A DNA stretch of 64,000 nucleotides, taken from positions 35,307 to 99,306 of the forward strand of contig JAFLCK010000021.1 of assembly GCA_017303615.1 (NCBI GenBank), written 5' to 3'. The DNA is from Obscuribacter phosphatis_A (GTDB lineage: Bacteria > Cyanobacteriota > Vampirovibrionia > Obscuribacterales > Obscuribacteraceae). The notes under the pieces are model-generated. The model saw nothing but the letters and a program-made list of their open reading frames with translations, did no database searches and was not told the origin of the DNA. The position numbers and the translations under genes are program-made. Shown piece by piece: positions 26,438 to 35,735 of the stretch; within the stretch, counting starts at the first letter, position 1; the number at the start of each line of letters is the position of its first letter.

Positions 26438-27082
26438 ATGCCAAACAGCAAAAGTCCCGACCCAGCCCTCAAGTTAATCACCGAAGTAGCCGAAGCAACC
26501 GCCAATGAGCTGGGCTTTACCCTAGTAGATGCCCACTTTGGGCTGCAGGGACGCAAAACCATTTTAGAAATCACAATTTATAAGCCAGGTGGGCGCATCG
26601 GTCTGTCAGACTGCGAAGTGGTGAGCCGTGAACTAGAAACTCGCTTAGAGAACATGAAAGAACTGCCGTCGCTTTTGCACGGCTCTTATGTGCTCGATGT
26701 GGCAAGCCCAGGGCTCGAGCGAGTGTTAAAAACAGAAAGAGAATTTCGCATTTTCCAAGGCAATACGGTTGAAATCAAAGCCAAGAGCGACGTCGGTCAA
26801 GGTGGCTTTGGTCAGCATTTTTTAGCCAAACTAGGCGCCTACGAAGCCGAAGCCAACGGCAAAGATGCCAAAGTCACCCTGCACCACCTAAGAGAACTGC
26901 CGGCCGCACCCCAGGCTAAACAGCCCAAGGGCAGAGGCAAAGCCAAAATTGCCATCGAGGCAGTCAATGAACTGACCACAGCGGTCAAAAATCTTTCCCT
27001 GATCAAGCTCTACGCCGACCTTTCAAAAGCGGCAATAGAGCACAGAGACGACGAAGTAGTCGATCTCAATACAACCAAATAA
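26438..27082 (+). CDS. rimP: Ribosome maturation factor RimP
   Basis: RimP assists 30S subunit assembly. The 214-residue protein has the family pattern ELGFTLVDAHFG, then LSDCEVVSRELETRLE and YVLDVASPGLERVLK. It is about 60 residues longer than most RimP proteins. The additional residues, including a Lys/Ala/Gly-rich stretch (QAKQPKGRGKAKIAIEA) in the C-terminal domain, form an insertion. The ATG lies 34 bases after the leader terminator. It is the first gene of the operon with nusA, ylxR, infB, rbfA and truB. Confidence 0.93.
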   Translation: MPNSKSPDPALKLITEVAEATANELGFTLVDAHFGLQGRKTILEITIYKPGGRIGLSDCEVVSRELETRLENMKELPSLLHGSYVLDVASPGLERVLKTEREFRIFQGNTVEIKAKSDVGQGGFGQHFLAKLGAYEAEANGKDAKVTLHHLRELPAAPQAKQPKGRGKAKIAIEAVNELTTAVKNLSLIKLYADLSKAAIEHRDDEVVDLNTTK

Positions 27083-27114
27083 CAAACTATGGCCCCAGGG
27101 GCTGGGAGGTAAAA

Positions 27115-28248
27115 GTGATAAACATAGGCAGCCAACTACTCGAAGCAGCCGAGGAGCTGGAGAGAGAGAGAAATATTCCGCAGGAAGAGTTTATTGCCTA
27201 CGTTTGCGACGCCATTGTGGCAGCCTACAAGAAGAAGGTTCCTGATCACGATGTAGACGGCGTCAGAGCAATCTTTGATACCGAGACCGGCGAAATCGGT
27301 ATCTTCGCCCCCAAAGAAGTTGTGGAAAAAGTTTCGAACGAATACCACGAAATCGGACTGAAAGACGCTCAAGATCTCATTCCCGATGTAACAGTCGGCG
27401 AAGTGCTTGAAATCGAAGTGACCCCGGCTGACTTTTCTGAATTTGGTCGTATTGCCGCCCAGACAGCCAAGCAGCTAATCACTCAACGCCTGCGTGAAGC
27501 AGAAAAAGATTTAATCAAGAAAGAGTTCGATGCCCGCAAAGGCAGCTGCACCACTGGTCAAATCGAGCGTATCGAAGTAATCAGCAATTCGCGCAACAAC
27601 GTTATTGTCAACCTCGGTCGAGTGGAAGGCTGCATGCCCAGCCGCGAACAGCTGCCGGGCGAGACCTATCGCGTCGGCAACCGCGTCAGAGTTTATGTGC
27701 TTGAACTGCGCGAAACCGGCAAGGTGCCTCAGATAATTGTTTCGCAAGCCCACCAAGAACTGGTGCGCGAACTATTCGAACTCTATGTGCCTGAAATCGA
27801 AGACGGCACAGTAGAAATCAAATCTATCGCCCGCGAAGCCGGCTATCGCACCAAGATCGCCGTTCACTCTGAAGATGCCGATGTCGACCCGGTCGGAGCC
27901 TGTATCGGTACCAGAGGCGTGCGTATTCAAAACGTAGTTGCCGAACTGCGCAACGAGAAAATCGACGTGATTCGTTATTCGACCGACCCGGTCGATTACA
28001 TCTCCAACTCGCTTTCACCGGCTCGCATCACCACTGTAGCGCTCTATGACGATTCGCCGGAAAACGGCGGCAGAAGAGCTGAAGTAATCGTTCCAGACGA
28101 TCAGCTTTCACTCGCCATCGGCAGAGGCGGACAAAACGTTAGACTGGCGGCCAAGCTCACCGGCTGGAAAATCGACATCAAGTCGGAAAGCCAAGCCGGA
28201 GGCTCATTCCGCAGTATGAACCAAGCCCTTGACGAGTTGACCAGCTAA
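27115..28248 (+). CDS. nusA: Transcription termination/antitermination factor NusA
   Basis: NusA binds RNA polymerase and nascent RNA and modulates pausing, termination and antitermination. The 377-residue protein has the N-terminal RNAP-binding domain (residues 1-130), an S1 domain (GSCTTGQIERIEVI through GKVPQIIVSQ) and two KH domains (DPVGACIGTRGVRIQNV; LAIGRGGQNVRLAAKLTGW). The C-terminal acidic repeats of E. coli NusA are absent, as in many Gram-positives and cyanobacteria. The start is GTG with GGGAGG 5 bases upstream. The TTG of ylxR follows the stop directly. Confidence 0.95.
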   Translation: MINIGSQLLEAAEELERERNIPQEEFIAYVCDAIVAAYKKKVPDHDVDGVRAIFDTETGEIGIFAPKEVVEKVSNEYHEIGLKDAQDLIPDVTVGEVLEIEVTPADFSEFGRIAAQTAKQLITQRLREAEKDLIKKEFDARKGSCTTGQIERIEVISNSRNNVIVNLGRVEGCMPSREQLPGETYRVGNRVRVYVLELRETGKVPQIIVSQAHQELVRELFELYVPEIEDGTVEIKSIAREAGYRTKIAVHSEDADVDPVGACIGTRGVRIQNVVAELRNEKIDVIRYSTDPVDYISNSLSPARITTVALYDDSPENGGRRAEVIVPDDQLSLAIGRGGQNVRLAAKLTGWKIDIKSESQAGGSFRSMNQALDELTS

Positions 28249-28635
28249 TTGAAAAGAAACGAAACCCACAAGTCTCAGAATCTCAGATTGTGCGTTGCTT
28301 GCCGACAGGTCAAGCCGAGGGAAGAGCTTGTGCGTGTAACGTTTGATTTCAGAACAGGAGCTTTGGCTCTTAACATCAAGAAAGGCACACAGGAAGAGCG
28401 GTCGAGCCATTTGCTCGGCCGCTCCGCCTATTTTTGCCCACAAGAGAAATGCTTTGAAAGCGTGATAAACACTACAAAGTTGAAGGCCGCCATTGAAGGA
28501 CGGAAGAAAAAGGGCGTGAGCGGGCACAGGCGGCTAACCTGGCCGCTTGAAGCACAACTTATCGAGGCGCTACGGTTTGAGTGCTCAAATAGGGCAAAAA
28601 CGTGCCAAAATACTGAAGGATACGGAGAGGACTGA
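28249..28635 (+). CDS. ylxR: YlxR/RnpM family RNA-binding protein
   Basis: A 128-residue basic protein of the YlxR (DUF448) family, reported in Firmicutes to bind and modulate RNase P. The motif LRLCVACRQVKPREELVRV opens the domain and GRSAYFCPQEKCF closes it. The usual gene order nusA-ylxR-infB is kept. The TTG start follows the nusA stop without spacing; no clear Shine-Dalgarno sequence is visible, so translation is probably coupled to nusA. The C-terminal 30 residues beyond the domain are not conserved. infB begins 1 base after the stop. Confidence 0.85.
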   Translation: MKRNETHKSQNLRLCVACRQVKPREELVRVTFDFRTGALALNIKKGTQEERSSHLLGRSAYFCPQEKCFESVINTTKLKAAIEGRKKKGVSGHRRLTWPLEAQLIEALRFECSNRAKTCQNTEGYGED

Positions 28636-31600
28636 ATGGACGATAGAGTTCGAATTTACGAGCTGGCACGCAAGATGAATATCTCAAACCAGGATATCAT
28701 CACGACTTTGCGCGAACTGGGCTACGACATCAAGAGCCATTCAAGCACTATCGACAAGCATGCGGTAGGGCAGCTGATTGCCGCCATCGACAAGAAAAAG
28801 AAAGGCGGGGACGACAAAAAGACCGCCAAAGCGGGCAAGCCGCAAGACAAACCGGCAGCCGGCGCCGCTAAAGCCAGCAAGATTTTGCCGCCGCCGGAGC
28901 CAGCCCCGGTAGTCAAGCCCCGCGTACTATCCCGCTATCGTCCAGATCGTCCGGCTGAGACCCCAGTTGAACCGCCGGCCGAACCAGAAACAATCGAACC
29001 GGCAGCTTCGACAGAAGCTCAGACCAGCCAGGCGCCGCAAGCAAGCGCCGCAGGCGAACCAGCACAATCAGCTCAATCAGTACAAGCAAGTCAAGCGAGC
29101 CAAGCGCAAGCGCCCAGCGGCATTGCAGCAGGACAAGCGCAACCGGCTTCCGAAGGCGAACAACCCGTTGCAGGCGAGAGCCAAGCCGCGCCGAGCAAAC
29201 CTATTGAACCCCAAGCGAAGCCTGGTGTCACAGGCGTTGCACCTAGCCAGAAGAATATTCAAGGTCAAACTCAAGGGCAACCTGGCGCACAAGCGACACA
29301 TGGTCAGCAAAACAGAGGCGGCGAAGTGCTAAACAGACAAGCGGCGCCGCTCAGACCAGAAGCAAGACAGAGCAATCAACCTCTTTCAAGAGAAGAAGAA
29401 AAGAGAAAAGAGAGCACTACCGAGACTCCCTTTGAAGAAATGGAGCCCATTATTAGAGCCACCGGAGACGAATGGTCGGACGGTTCTAAATATGCGCCCC
29501 GTGTTATTCGTAAGCTAGATCAACCTCCTAAAACTAAAAAAGTGGAGGAAGAAATCAAACCTGCCGCCAAAGAGCAAGAAGTTCCTAAGTCGAAAGATAA
29601 AGATCGGGCTCGCGACAAGAAAGAAGAAGATAAAGCAGATAGTCGTCACAGCAAAAAACGCGTCGATTTTGTTGAAGAAGACGTGGAAGACGAACTCGCA
29701 GATTTGAAAGGTCAAGCAGTCAGACCCATGACCCCATCGGTACCAATTAGAATTGCCGCGCCCTCGATGCGCGCCACCCCGCCGCGTCCACCAAAATCTC
29801 ACAGACCGGGTGCAGCCGATCGTCATGGTCAAAAGAAAGAAGAGAAAGTTAGACCGGCGGCTGCCGTTGTGGAAGTGCCTAAATCTATCGTGCTCAACAC
29901 CTCGGTGACCGTGCAAGAACTGGCCAATAAAATGGCTGTGGCAGAAACCGAAATCATCAAGCGCCTCTTTATGAAGGGCGTGATGCGTACCGTCAACCAG
30001 ATGGTCGAACTAGAACTGGCTCGCGAACTGGCAGTTGAAATGGAGTACGAAGTACTCTCTGAAGAAGTGCAAGAAGCCAAAGAAGAAAAACTAGTTGAGC
30101 TTTCGGAAGAAGACAAAGCCAACCTGGTAACAAGACCGCCTGTGGTCACAATCATGGGTCACGTCGACCACGGTAAAACAAGCTTGCTCGATGCCATTAG
30201 ACAAACCAAGTTCAATCTTACCGACGCAGAACATGGCGGCATCACCCAGCACATCGGCGCCTACCACGTAGAAGTGCCCGATGAAGAAGGCCATATGCGT
30301 CAGATTGTTTTCCTCGACACACCGGGTCACGAAGCTTTCACCGCCATGCGCGCCCGCGGCGCCAAGGTGACCGACATAGCCATTTTGGTGGTCGCTGCAG
30401 ACGACGGTGTCATGCCGCAAACAGTAGAAGCTCTCGACCACGCCAAAGCAGCCGGAGTGCCGATCATCGTTGCCGTCAACAAGGTCGACAAAGCCGGTGC
30501 CGATCCCGAACGTGTCCTCACCCAGCTGATGAACCACAACCTGGTTTCTGAAAAATACGGCGGCGATACTGTCACAGTGGAAGTTTCGGCTAAGAAGAGA
30601 ACCGGTTTGGATAACCTGCTTGAGATGATCTTGCTGGTTTCTGACATTCTCGAATTGAAAGCCAACCCTGAAAAACCAGCCGAAGGCGTCATCGTCGAAG
30701 CCGAGTTGAGTCGCGGTAAAGGTGCCGTGGCCACAGCCCTGGTCGAAAACGGCACTTTGCGTGAAGGTGATTTCATCGTCGCCGGCAGCAAGTGCGGTCG
30801 CGTCAGAGCCTTGTTCGATGACCGTGGTCAAAGAGTAAAAGCCGCCGGACCTTCTATGCCGGTGGAAGTGCTTGGTCTTGATGAAGTGCCCTTGGCCGGT
30901 GACCGCTTTGAAGTGGTAGACGATGCCCAAGGCGCCAAGATGTTGGCCGAACTGCGCAAGCAGAGCGAAGCCAAAGGACCGCAGCACCACGTCACCCTCG
31001 AATCGCTGCACGACTTATTGGAAAGCGGCGAAGTGAAAGAGCTGAACATTATCGTCAAAGCCGACGTACAAGGTACAGCCGAAGCCATCGCCGATTCTAT
31101 TCGCAAACTCAGTTCGAGCGAAGTGCAGACCCGTGTACTGCGCACCGCTTCTGGTGACATCTCTGAAAACGACGTCAACCTGGCGGCATCTTCCAATGCC
31201 ATCATCGTCGGCTTCAACGTACAGCCCGACCAAAACGGAGCCCGCGTTGCCGAAGCCAACGGCGTCGACGTCAGAACCTATAACATCATCTATCAAATCA
31301 CCGATGATATTATGAGCGCCATTCAGGGTCTGCTCAAGCCTATCAAGGAAGAAGTACAGATTGGTCAGGCCGAAGTCAGACAGATATTCAAAGTCGGCAA
31401 AGGTCTCATGATCGCTGGTTGTATGGTGCTGAGCGGTAAGGTGCAGCGTGGTTCCATTGCTCGCATCGAACGCAACGGTCAGGTTATCCACGAAGGCAAA
31501 CTCGATACTCTCAAACGCTTCAAAGACGATGCCAAAGAAGTGGCACAAGGCTTTGAATGCGGTATGAGCTTCGACAAGTTCTCAGACCTGCAGATTGGCG

Positions 31601-31650
31601 ACAAGATAAACAGCTTCATCGTGCAAGAAACAAAAAGAGAACTATCCTAA
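28636..31650 (+). CDS. infB: Translation initiation factor IF-2
   Basis: IF-2 is the GTPase that places fMet-tRNA on the ribosome and promotes subunit joining. The 1004-residue protein begins with an IF2_N domain (RIYELARKMNISNQDIITTL), followed by a long Gln/Ala/Pro-rich disordered region (residues 60-400). A second IF2_N-like part precedes the G domain, with GHVDHGKTSLLDAIR (G1), DTPGHEAFTAMRARG (G3) and NKVDKAG (G4). The C-terminal domains II-IV end in SFIVQETKREL. The start ATG comes 1 base after the ylxR stop, with GGAGAGGA upstream. rbfA follows directly. Confidence 0.97.
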   Translation: MDDRVRIYELARKMNISNQDIITTLRELGYDIKSHSSTIDKHAVGQLIAAIDKKKKGGDDKKTAKAGKPQDKPAAGAAKASKILPPPEPAPVVKPRVLSRYRPDRPAETPVEPPAEPETIEPAASTEAQTSQAPQASAAGEPAQSAQSVQASQASQAQAPSGIAAGQAQPASEGEQPVAGESQAAPSKPIEPQAKPGVTGVAPSQKNIQGQTQGQPGAQATHGQQNRGGEVLNRQAAPLRPEARQSNQPLSREEEKRKESTTETPFEEMEPIIRATGDEWSDGSKYAPRVIRKLDQPPKTKKVEEEIKPAAKEQEVPKSKDKDRARDKKEEDKADSRHSKKRVDFVEEDVEDELADLKGQAVRPMTPSVPIRIAAPSMRATPPRPPKSHRPGAADRHGQKKEEKVRPAAAVVEVPKSIVLNTSVTVQELANKMAVAETEIIKRLFMKGVMRTVNQMVELELARELAVEMEYEVLSEEVQEAKEEKLVELSEEDKANLVTRPPVVTIMGHVDHGKTSLLDAIRQTKFNLTDAEHGGITQHIGAYHVEVPDEEGHMRQIVFLDTPGHEAFTAMRARGAKVTDIAILVVAADDGVMPQTVEALDHAKAAGVPIIVAVNKVDKAGADPERVLTQLMNHNLVSEKYGGDTVTVEVSAKKRTGLDNLLEMILLVSDILELKANPEKPAEGVIVEAELSRGKGAVATALVENGTLREGDFIVAGSKCGRVRALFDDRGQRVKAAGPSMPVEVLGLDEVPLAGDRFEVVDDAQGAKMLAELRKQSEAKGPQHHVTLESLHDLLESGEVKELNIIVKADVQGTAEAIADSIRKLSSSEVQTRVLRTASGDISENDVNLAASSNAIIVGFNVQPDQNGARVAEANGVDVRTYNIIYQITDDIMSAIQGLLKPIKEEVQIGQAEVRQIFKVGKGLMIAGCMVLSGKVQRGSIARIERNGQVIHEGKLDTLKRFKDDAKEVAQGFECGMSFDKFSDLQIGDKINSFIVQETKRELS

Positions 31651-32007
31651 ATGAGCGCAGAAAGAGCACTACGCGTAGCCCAGTCAATCAAGAAAGAACT
31701 GGCTGAAATGATCAGACGCGATCTAAAAGATCCCCGTCTATCGGTTTCTGGTCTAATTTCAATTACTGAGGTAGAGTGCTCGCCCGATCTGCGCGCCGTC
31801 AAAGTTTTTGTTTCAATCTTTGGACAAGGCGATAGACAGGCTATTATGGATGCCTTGAACGAGCAAGCCGGTTATATCAGAGGCGAAATCTGCCGCAGAT
31901 TAAAGCTGCGTTTTGCACCCGAGCTCTCATTCAAGCTGGATGATTCTCTGGAACGCGGCTCTAAAGTAGCAGATCTATTGGGCAAGATTTCACGCGGTGA
32001 AGTCTGA
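31651..32007 (+). CDS. rbfA: Ribosome-binding factor A
   Basis: RbfA is a small KH-fold protein needed for 30S maturation and cold adaptation. The 118 residues match the family: RALRVAQSIKKELAEMIRRDLKDPRL, split here as the N-terminal helix, then VSVFGQGDRQ-like FVSIFGQGDRQ and a C-terminal RFAPELSFKLDDSLERGSKV. It begins directly after the infB stop and overlaps the GTG start of truB by 11 bases. This tight packing indicates coupled translation in the operon. Confidence 0.95.
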   Translation: MSAERALRVAQSIKKELAEMIRRDLKDPRLSVSGLISITEVECSPDLRAVKVFVSIFGQGDRQAIMDALNEQAGYIRGEICRRLKLRFAPELSFKLDDSLERGSKVADLLGKISRGEV

Positions 32008-32950
32008 GAGATCTCAAGCCAAAACTGAACGGCACGGTTTTCTCTGCTTAGACAAACCGGCAGGCATGACTTCGCACGATGTCGTAGCTATAGCCAGACG
32101 TGCCCTCAAACAAAAGCAAATCGGTCATTCCGGCACCCTTGACCCCATGGCCACCGGCGTCATGATCTTGGCTGTGGGTAAAGCAACAAGACTCTTACGT
32201 TTTCTCAAAGACGACAAAACCTACGAAGCCGGTGTCTTACTGGGGTTAGTGACAGCCACCGATGATATAGAGGGCGAAGTCTTAGAAAAGAAACCGCTGA
32301 CCGCAAAGCAGAAAGAGCAAATCAAAGAAAATATCGGCCCAGCACTTTTGAAATTCCAGGGCAAAATCGAGCAGATGCCGCCTCTATACAGCGCCATTCA
32401 TATTAATGGTCGCCGCCTTTACGACTTAGCCAGAAGCGGTGAAATCAAACACGAAGAATTGGAGACTTATGTCAAAAAAAGACAAGTCACCATATACGAT
32501 ATCAAGCTCAACCGCCTTGATATTTCTAATGACGAAAGCGAAGAAGCAGACAGCAGATTATCTTTGAAAATTCACTGCTCAAGCGGCACCTATATAAGAT
32601 CTATTGCTAGAGACCTAGGCGAATATTTTGGCTGCGGTGCCTGCCTCGACCAGCTGCGCCGCACCACTGCCGGTGCTTTTTCAGAAAGCGACTGTCATAG
32701 TCTAGATGAACTAAAAGAAGCAGGCGAAACAATGCCCCTCTTGCCCATAGAAAGAGTGGGCTTGCCCATACTGGTAGTTGAAGACCCTGACTGGCGGCGC
32801 CGCTTTTGCCAAGGACAAAAAATAAGCCCCCCTCAGTCTTTGCAAAAAGAAAGCCAATACTTCTTATTGACGGCACCCGAGCAAGAGGTGCTGGGCATTG
32901 CCGCACTTACTGAAGACGGGCTCTTAAAGCCGGAGGTGGTGCTTGCCTGA
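31997..32950 (+). CDS. truB: tRNA pseudouridine(55) synthase TruB
   Basis: TruB makes pseudouridine 55 in the T-arm of tRNAs. The 317-residue protein has GFLCLDKPAGMTSHDVV, the catalytic Asp in GHSGTLDPMATGVM, and YEAGVLLGLVTATDDIEG, as well as the later RRLYDLAR and SSGTYIRSIARDLG motifs. The C-terminal domain resembles a PUA-type fold. It starts at a GTG that overlaps rbfA by 11 bases, and its stop overlaps the TTG start of the CPBP protease gene. Confidence 0.95.
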   Translation: MKSERSQAKTERHGFLCLDKPAGMTSHDVVAIARRALKQKQIGHSGTLDPMATGVMILAVGKATRLLRFLKDDKTYEAGVLLGLVTATDDIEGEVLEKKPLTAKQKEQIKENIGPALLKFQGKIEQMPPLYSAIHINGRRLYDLARSGEIKHEELETYVKKRQVTIYDIKLNRLDISNDESEEADSRLSLKIHCSSGTYIRSIARDLGEYFGCGACLDQLRRTTAGAFSESDCHSLDELKEAGETMPLLPIERVGLPILVVEDPDWRRRFCQGQKISPPQSLQKESQYFLLTAPEQEVLGIAALTEDGLLKPEVVLA

Positions 32951-33650
32951 ATCACCCGAAGACAAAAACAAGCCTGATAACGACAAAACTGAGCTTGAAC
33001 AAAAAGAGCCGGACTTTCAGGAAGACGCTCTCATTGAAATGCCGTCGTCCTTTAACGCAGACACAGTCTTTATAATGACTGTTCTGGTTGAGACCGGTCT
33101 ATTGATACTCTCGACCCTATGGCTCAATATCGCCTCATTTGACAGTAAAGCCCTTTACCTCGACAACCCCTTTGCTCCCGAAACTCTTCGCCGAACCTTG
33201 AGCTATGGACTATGTGCCGGGCTTGCGGTCTCATGCCTGAACATAATTCTGATGCTTTTCAGTCTTAACCCTAAGAACAATATTTATATCTTTCGTTCTT
33301 TTAGAGACCTGATTTTTCGAGAAATGATGCCTCTCTTCGGCGGTATGACCCTCTTTAAGATCTGCTTTCTCGCTTTTATTTCGGGCGTCAGTGAAGAGAT
33401 CTTCTTTCGCGGCGTCTTGGAAGCTAAAGTTGGTTCGCTAAACGCCAATCTTTGCTTTGCCTTGGCTCATTTTCCCCGCCTCTATTACTTTCCCTATGCC
33501 GCCTGGGCCGGGCTGGTGGGCATGCTGATGAGCTATCTAAAAGTAGAAACAGGCAATCTAATCACGCCCATGATCTGTCACTCGGTTATCAATCTAATCA
33601 GCATCTGGCTTTTGACCAAGCTTTCAAAGAAAAGAAAAGAGGAAGCCTAA
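32943..33650 (+). CDS. CPBP-family intramembrane metalloprotease
   Basis: A 235-residue membrane protein of the CAAX-protease/bacteriocin-processing (Abi) family. Motif 1 is SGVSEEIFFRGVLEAKVG with the two Glu and the Arg. Motif 2 is ALAHF, and motif 3 is HSVINLISI with the conserved His and Asn. About 6 hydrophobic helices are visible after an acidic N-terminal tail of 40 residues. The substrates of such proteases in bacteria are mostly unknown. The TTG start overlaps the truB stop by 8 bases, making it the last gene of the operon. A long hairpin terminator overlaps its stop codon. Confidence 0.85.
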   Translation: MPESPEDKNKPDNDKTELEQKEPDFQEDALIEMPSSFNADTVFIMTVLVETGLLILSTLWLNIASFDSKALYLDNPFAPETLRRTLSYGLCAGLAVSCLNIILMLFSLNPKNNIYIFRSFRDLIFREMMPLFGGMTLFKICFLAFISGVSEEIFFRGVLEAKVGSLNANLCFALAHFPRLYYFPYAAWAGLVGMLMSYLKVETGNLITPMICHSVINLISIWLLTKLSKKRKEEA

Positions 33651-33664
33651 ACTTCCTCTTTTCT
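33633..33664. terminator. Bidirectional hairpin terminator (polypurine/polypyrimidine)
   Basis: AGAAAAGAGGAAG (33633-33645) and CTTCCTCTTTTCT (33652-33664) form a perfect 13-bp stem with a 6-base loop containing the CPBP stop codon. The pyrimidine arm includes its own U-rich run. It lies between the end of the operon and the convergent HU gene and could serve both. Confidence 0.7.
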
Positions 33665-33689
33665 AGAACTTCCAAGCTATCTAGCTAGA

Positions 33690-34160
33690 TTAGCGACGCT
33701 TTTTCTTAGCGACGGGTTTCTTGGCGGCTTTTTTAGGAGCAGCTTTGGATGCAGCTTTCTTGGCAGCGGGCTTTTTAGCAACCGATTTTTTAGCGGCAGC
33801 TTTTTTGGCCGGCTTGGCAGCAGCTTTCTTAGCCGGTTTCGGCTCAGCAGTTACAGCCTTGGGCAGGGGAGCCTGTTTGGCTTTACCGTCCACCACATCT
33901 TTAAGTTCCTGACCAGCTCTGAAGACCGGCACTTTGGCAGCATTGATCTTGAGCTTTTCTTTGGGGTTCTGGGGATTGACGCCATAACGAGCTTGTCTTT
34001 GACGACGCTCGAAAGTGCCGAAGCCTACAAGAGTTACGCGCTCGCCCTTGGCCAACGATGAAGTCAGCGTGTGGAGCATTGCGGCAACTGCATTGTGAAC
34101 GTTCAGCTTGGTTTGTCCGGTGGCTTTTGCCACTTCAGTGATTAGTTCTGCTTTGTTCAT
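33690..34160 (-). CDS. HU-family DNA-binding protein with histone-H1-like tail
   Basis: Residues 1-90 are an HU/IHF domain (NKAELITEVAKATGQTK, TLVGFGTFERRQRQAR, NPQNPKEKLKI, VPVFRAGQELKDVV), which binds and bends DNA as a dimer. The last 60 residues are a Lys/Ala/Pro-rich tail of PAKK and AAKK units resembling eukaryotic histone H1 or bacterial AlgP and HctB. The preferred ATG at 34160 gives 156 residues and has AGGA 9 bases upstream. A longer frame to 34232 would add residues unlike HU. It is expressed alone, divergent from mnmE. Tail length may vary because its codons are repetitive. Confidence 0.9.
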   Translation of the reverse strand: MNKAELITEVAKATGQTKLNVHNAVAAMLHTLTSSLAKGERVTLVGFGTFERRQRQARYGVNPQNPKEKLKINAAKVPVFRAGQELKDVVDGKAKQAPLPKAVTAEPKPAKKAAAKPAKKAAAKKSVAKKPAAKKAASKAAPKKAAKKPVAKKKRR

Positions 34161-34309
34161 GCTGTTTGTCCTAAGCTGGCGGAAACATAGTTTCGCTAAG
34201 ATTTTTGCGATCGGAGATACTACCAACTCCAATTATTTAGTTCAAGTACTTTAGACTGTGCTAGTCTGATTTTTTCTCTGGAATCAGTCTACAAAAAGCA
34301 CCTAAAACC

Positions 34310-35734
34310 ATGTTCGACGAAGACACAATCACCGCCATCTCAACCGCCCCCGGAGTGGGAGCCATAGCCATAGTAAGGGTTTCGGGACAGCGAGCCTTCG
34401 CCATACTGGGAGAAATTTTCAGCGAAAGAAAAAACAAGACGACCGTCTCTGATTCAAAAAATAATTTTGTACCCGAATCACACCGGGCCTACATCGGATA
34501 TATCAAAGATCCCCTACGTGAAGAGAAAATTGTCGACGAAGTAGTGGTGGTCACCTATCGAGGTCCGAACACCTATACCGGGGAAGACCTTGTCGAAATC
34601 AACTGTCATGGTTCACCGGTGGTGACCCGCGAAATTCTGAACTTGGTTATGACCCAGGGGGCGAGACTAGCCGAAAAGGGCGAATTCACTAAAAGAGGCT
34701 TTCTTGCCGGTCGCCTGGATCTAACCCAGGCGGAAGCCGTGCTCGATGTAATTCACTGTAAAACCGAGAGGCAAAGCCATCTTGCCCTCTCAGTTTTGCA
34801 AGGGCATCTGGGTAAGCGCATAAAAGAGATCAGAAGCCGCCTCATGGAACTCTACACTCGCATCGTGGCCGGCATTGACTTTCCGGAAGAGGTGGGCGAC
34901 CTCGACTTGGCCGACCTAGAGCCAATCATCAATGAGAGCTTGCAAGAGTTGAGAGACTTGGCAGAGACCGCTCGCTCCGGTCGTTTCCTCAGAGACGGGC
35001 TCAAACTAGCCATCATCGGTCGCCCCAATGCGGGTAAATCAAGCCTGCTCAACCGTTTGCTCAATTTTGAAAGAGCCATAGTGACCGACATACCGGGCAC
35101 AACCAGAGACAGCATCGAAGAACCTGTCGATATAAGAGGAATCCCGGTAGTAGTCATAGATACCGCCGGTCTGCGAGATACCGACGACCTGGTGGAAAAG
35201 ATAGGCATTGAGCGCACGACGCGCTCGGCGGAAGAGGCGGACCTGACCTGTATATTGCTCGACGGCACGGCGACCGGCCCTCTAGCCGAAGAGTCTCTAA
35301 TGGCCGAGCGGCTAAAAGAGCTTGCCCGCCCCTATTTTGTAGCGGTCAATAAGTCCGATCTGCTTGATGAGAATTCCATCGCAAAGATATTAGACGAGAA
35401 AATAATTGCCGGCAGCCTGGGCGAACCCACCATAATCTCGGCTCTAAGCGGCGATGGCATTGAAGCATTCAAAGATGTCATTGAGAATTTCGCCCTCTTC
35501 GACAATTCTCGCAAAGAGATCTCAGCCTCACTAAATGAAAGACAAGGCGCCCTCTGCCTCAAATCGGTTGAATCGCTTAGCCGGCTAGCTGAAAGCGCCC
35601 AAGCCGGTCTGCCCCAAGACTGCCTTGCCAGCGACCTGCGCCTGGCGGTAGACGCACTTGATGCCATTTCCGGTCAGGTGGTCACCGAAGAAATATTAAC
35701 CGAAGTATTCGCCAACTTTTGTATAGGAAAATAA
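34310..35734 (+). CDS. mnmE: tRNA modification GTPase MnmE
   Basis: MnmE, with MnmG, modifies the wobble uridine of several tRNAs (cmnm5U). The 474-residue protein has the tetrahydrofolate-binding N-terminal domain (DTITAISTAPGVGAIAIVRVS, given as the opening), the helical domain and an inserted G domain with GRPNAGKSSLLNRLL (P-loop), DIPGTTRDSIEE (G2), DTAGLRDTDD (G3) and NKSDLL (G4). The C-terminus is FCIGK with the conserved Cys of the family. Normal length. The next gene starts 2 bases after the stop. Confidence 0.96.
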   Translation: MFDEDTITAISTAPGVGAIAIVRVSGQRAFAILGEIFSERKNKTTVSDSKNNFVPESHRAYIGYIKDPLREEKIVDEVVVVTYRGPNTYTGEDLVEINCHGSPVVTREILNLVMTQGARLAEKGEFTKRGFLAGRLDLTQAEAVLDVIHCKTERQSHLALSVLQGHLGKRIKEIRSRLMELYTRIVAGIDFPEEVGDLDLADLEPIINESLQELRDLAETARSGRFLRDGLKLAIIGRPNAGKSSLLNRLLNFERAIVTDIPGTTRDSIEEPVDIRGIPVVVIDTAGLRDTDDLVEKIGIERTTRSAEEADLTCILLDGTATGPLAEESLMAERLKELARPYFVAVNKSDLLDENSIAKILDEKIIAGSLGEPTIISALSGDGIEAFKDVIENFALFDNSRKEISASLNERQGALCLKSVESLSRLAESAQAGLPQDCLASDLRLAVDALDAISGQVVTEEILTEVFANFCIGK

Positions 35735-35735
35735 A

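Noticed and set aside
30091..31011. 306-codon minus-strand open frame opposite infB
   Set aside because: Antisense to the IF-2 G domain; no Shine-Dalgarno sequence or domain; composition shadow.
34235..34290. Short hairpin AGACT-GTGCT-AGTCT followed by T residues upstream of mnmE
   Set aside because: The stem is only 5 bp and lies between divergent genes, where a terminator is not needed; too weak to list.
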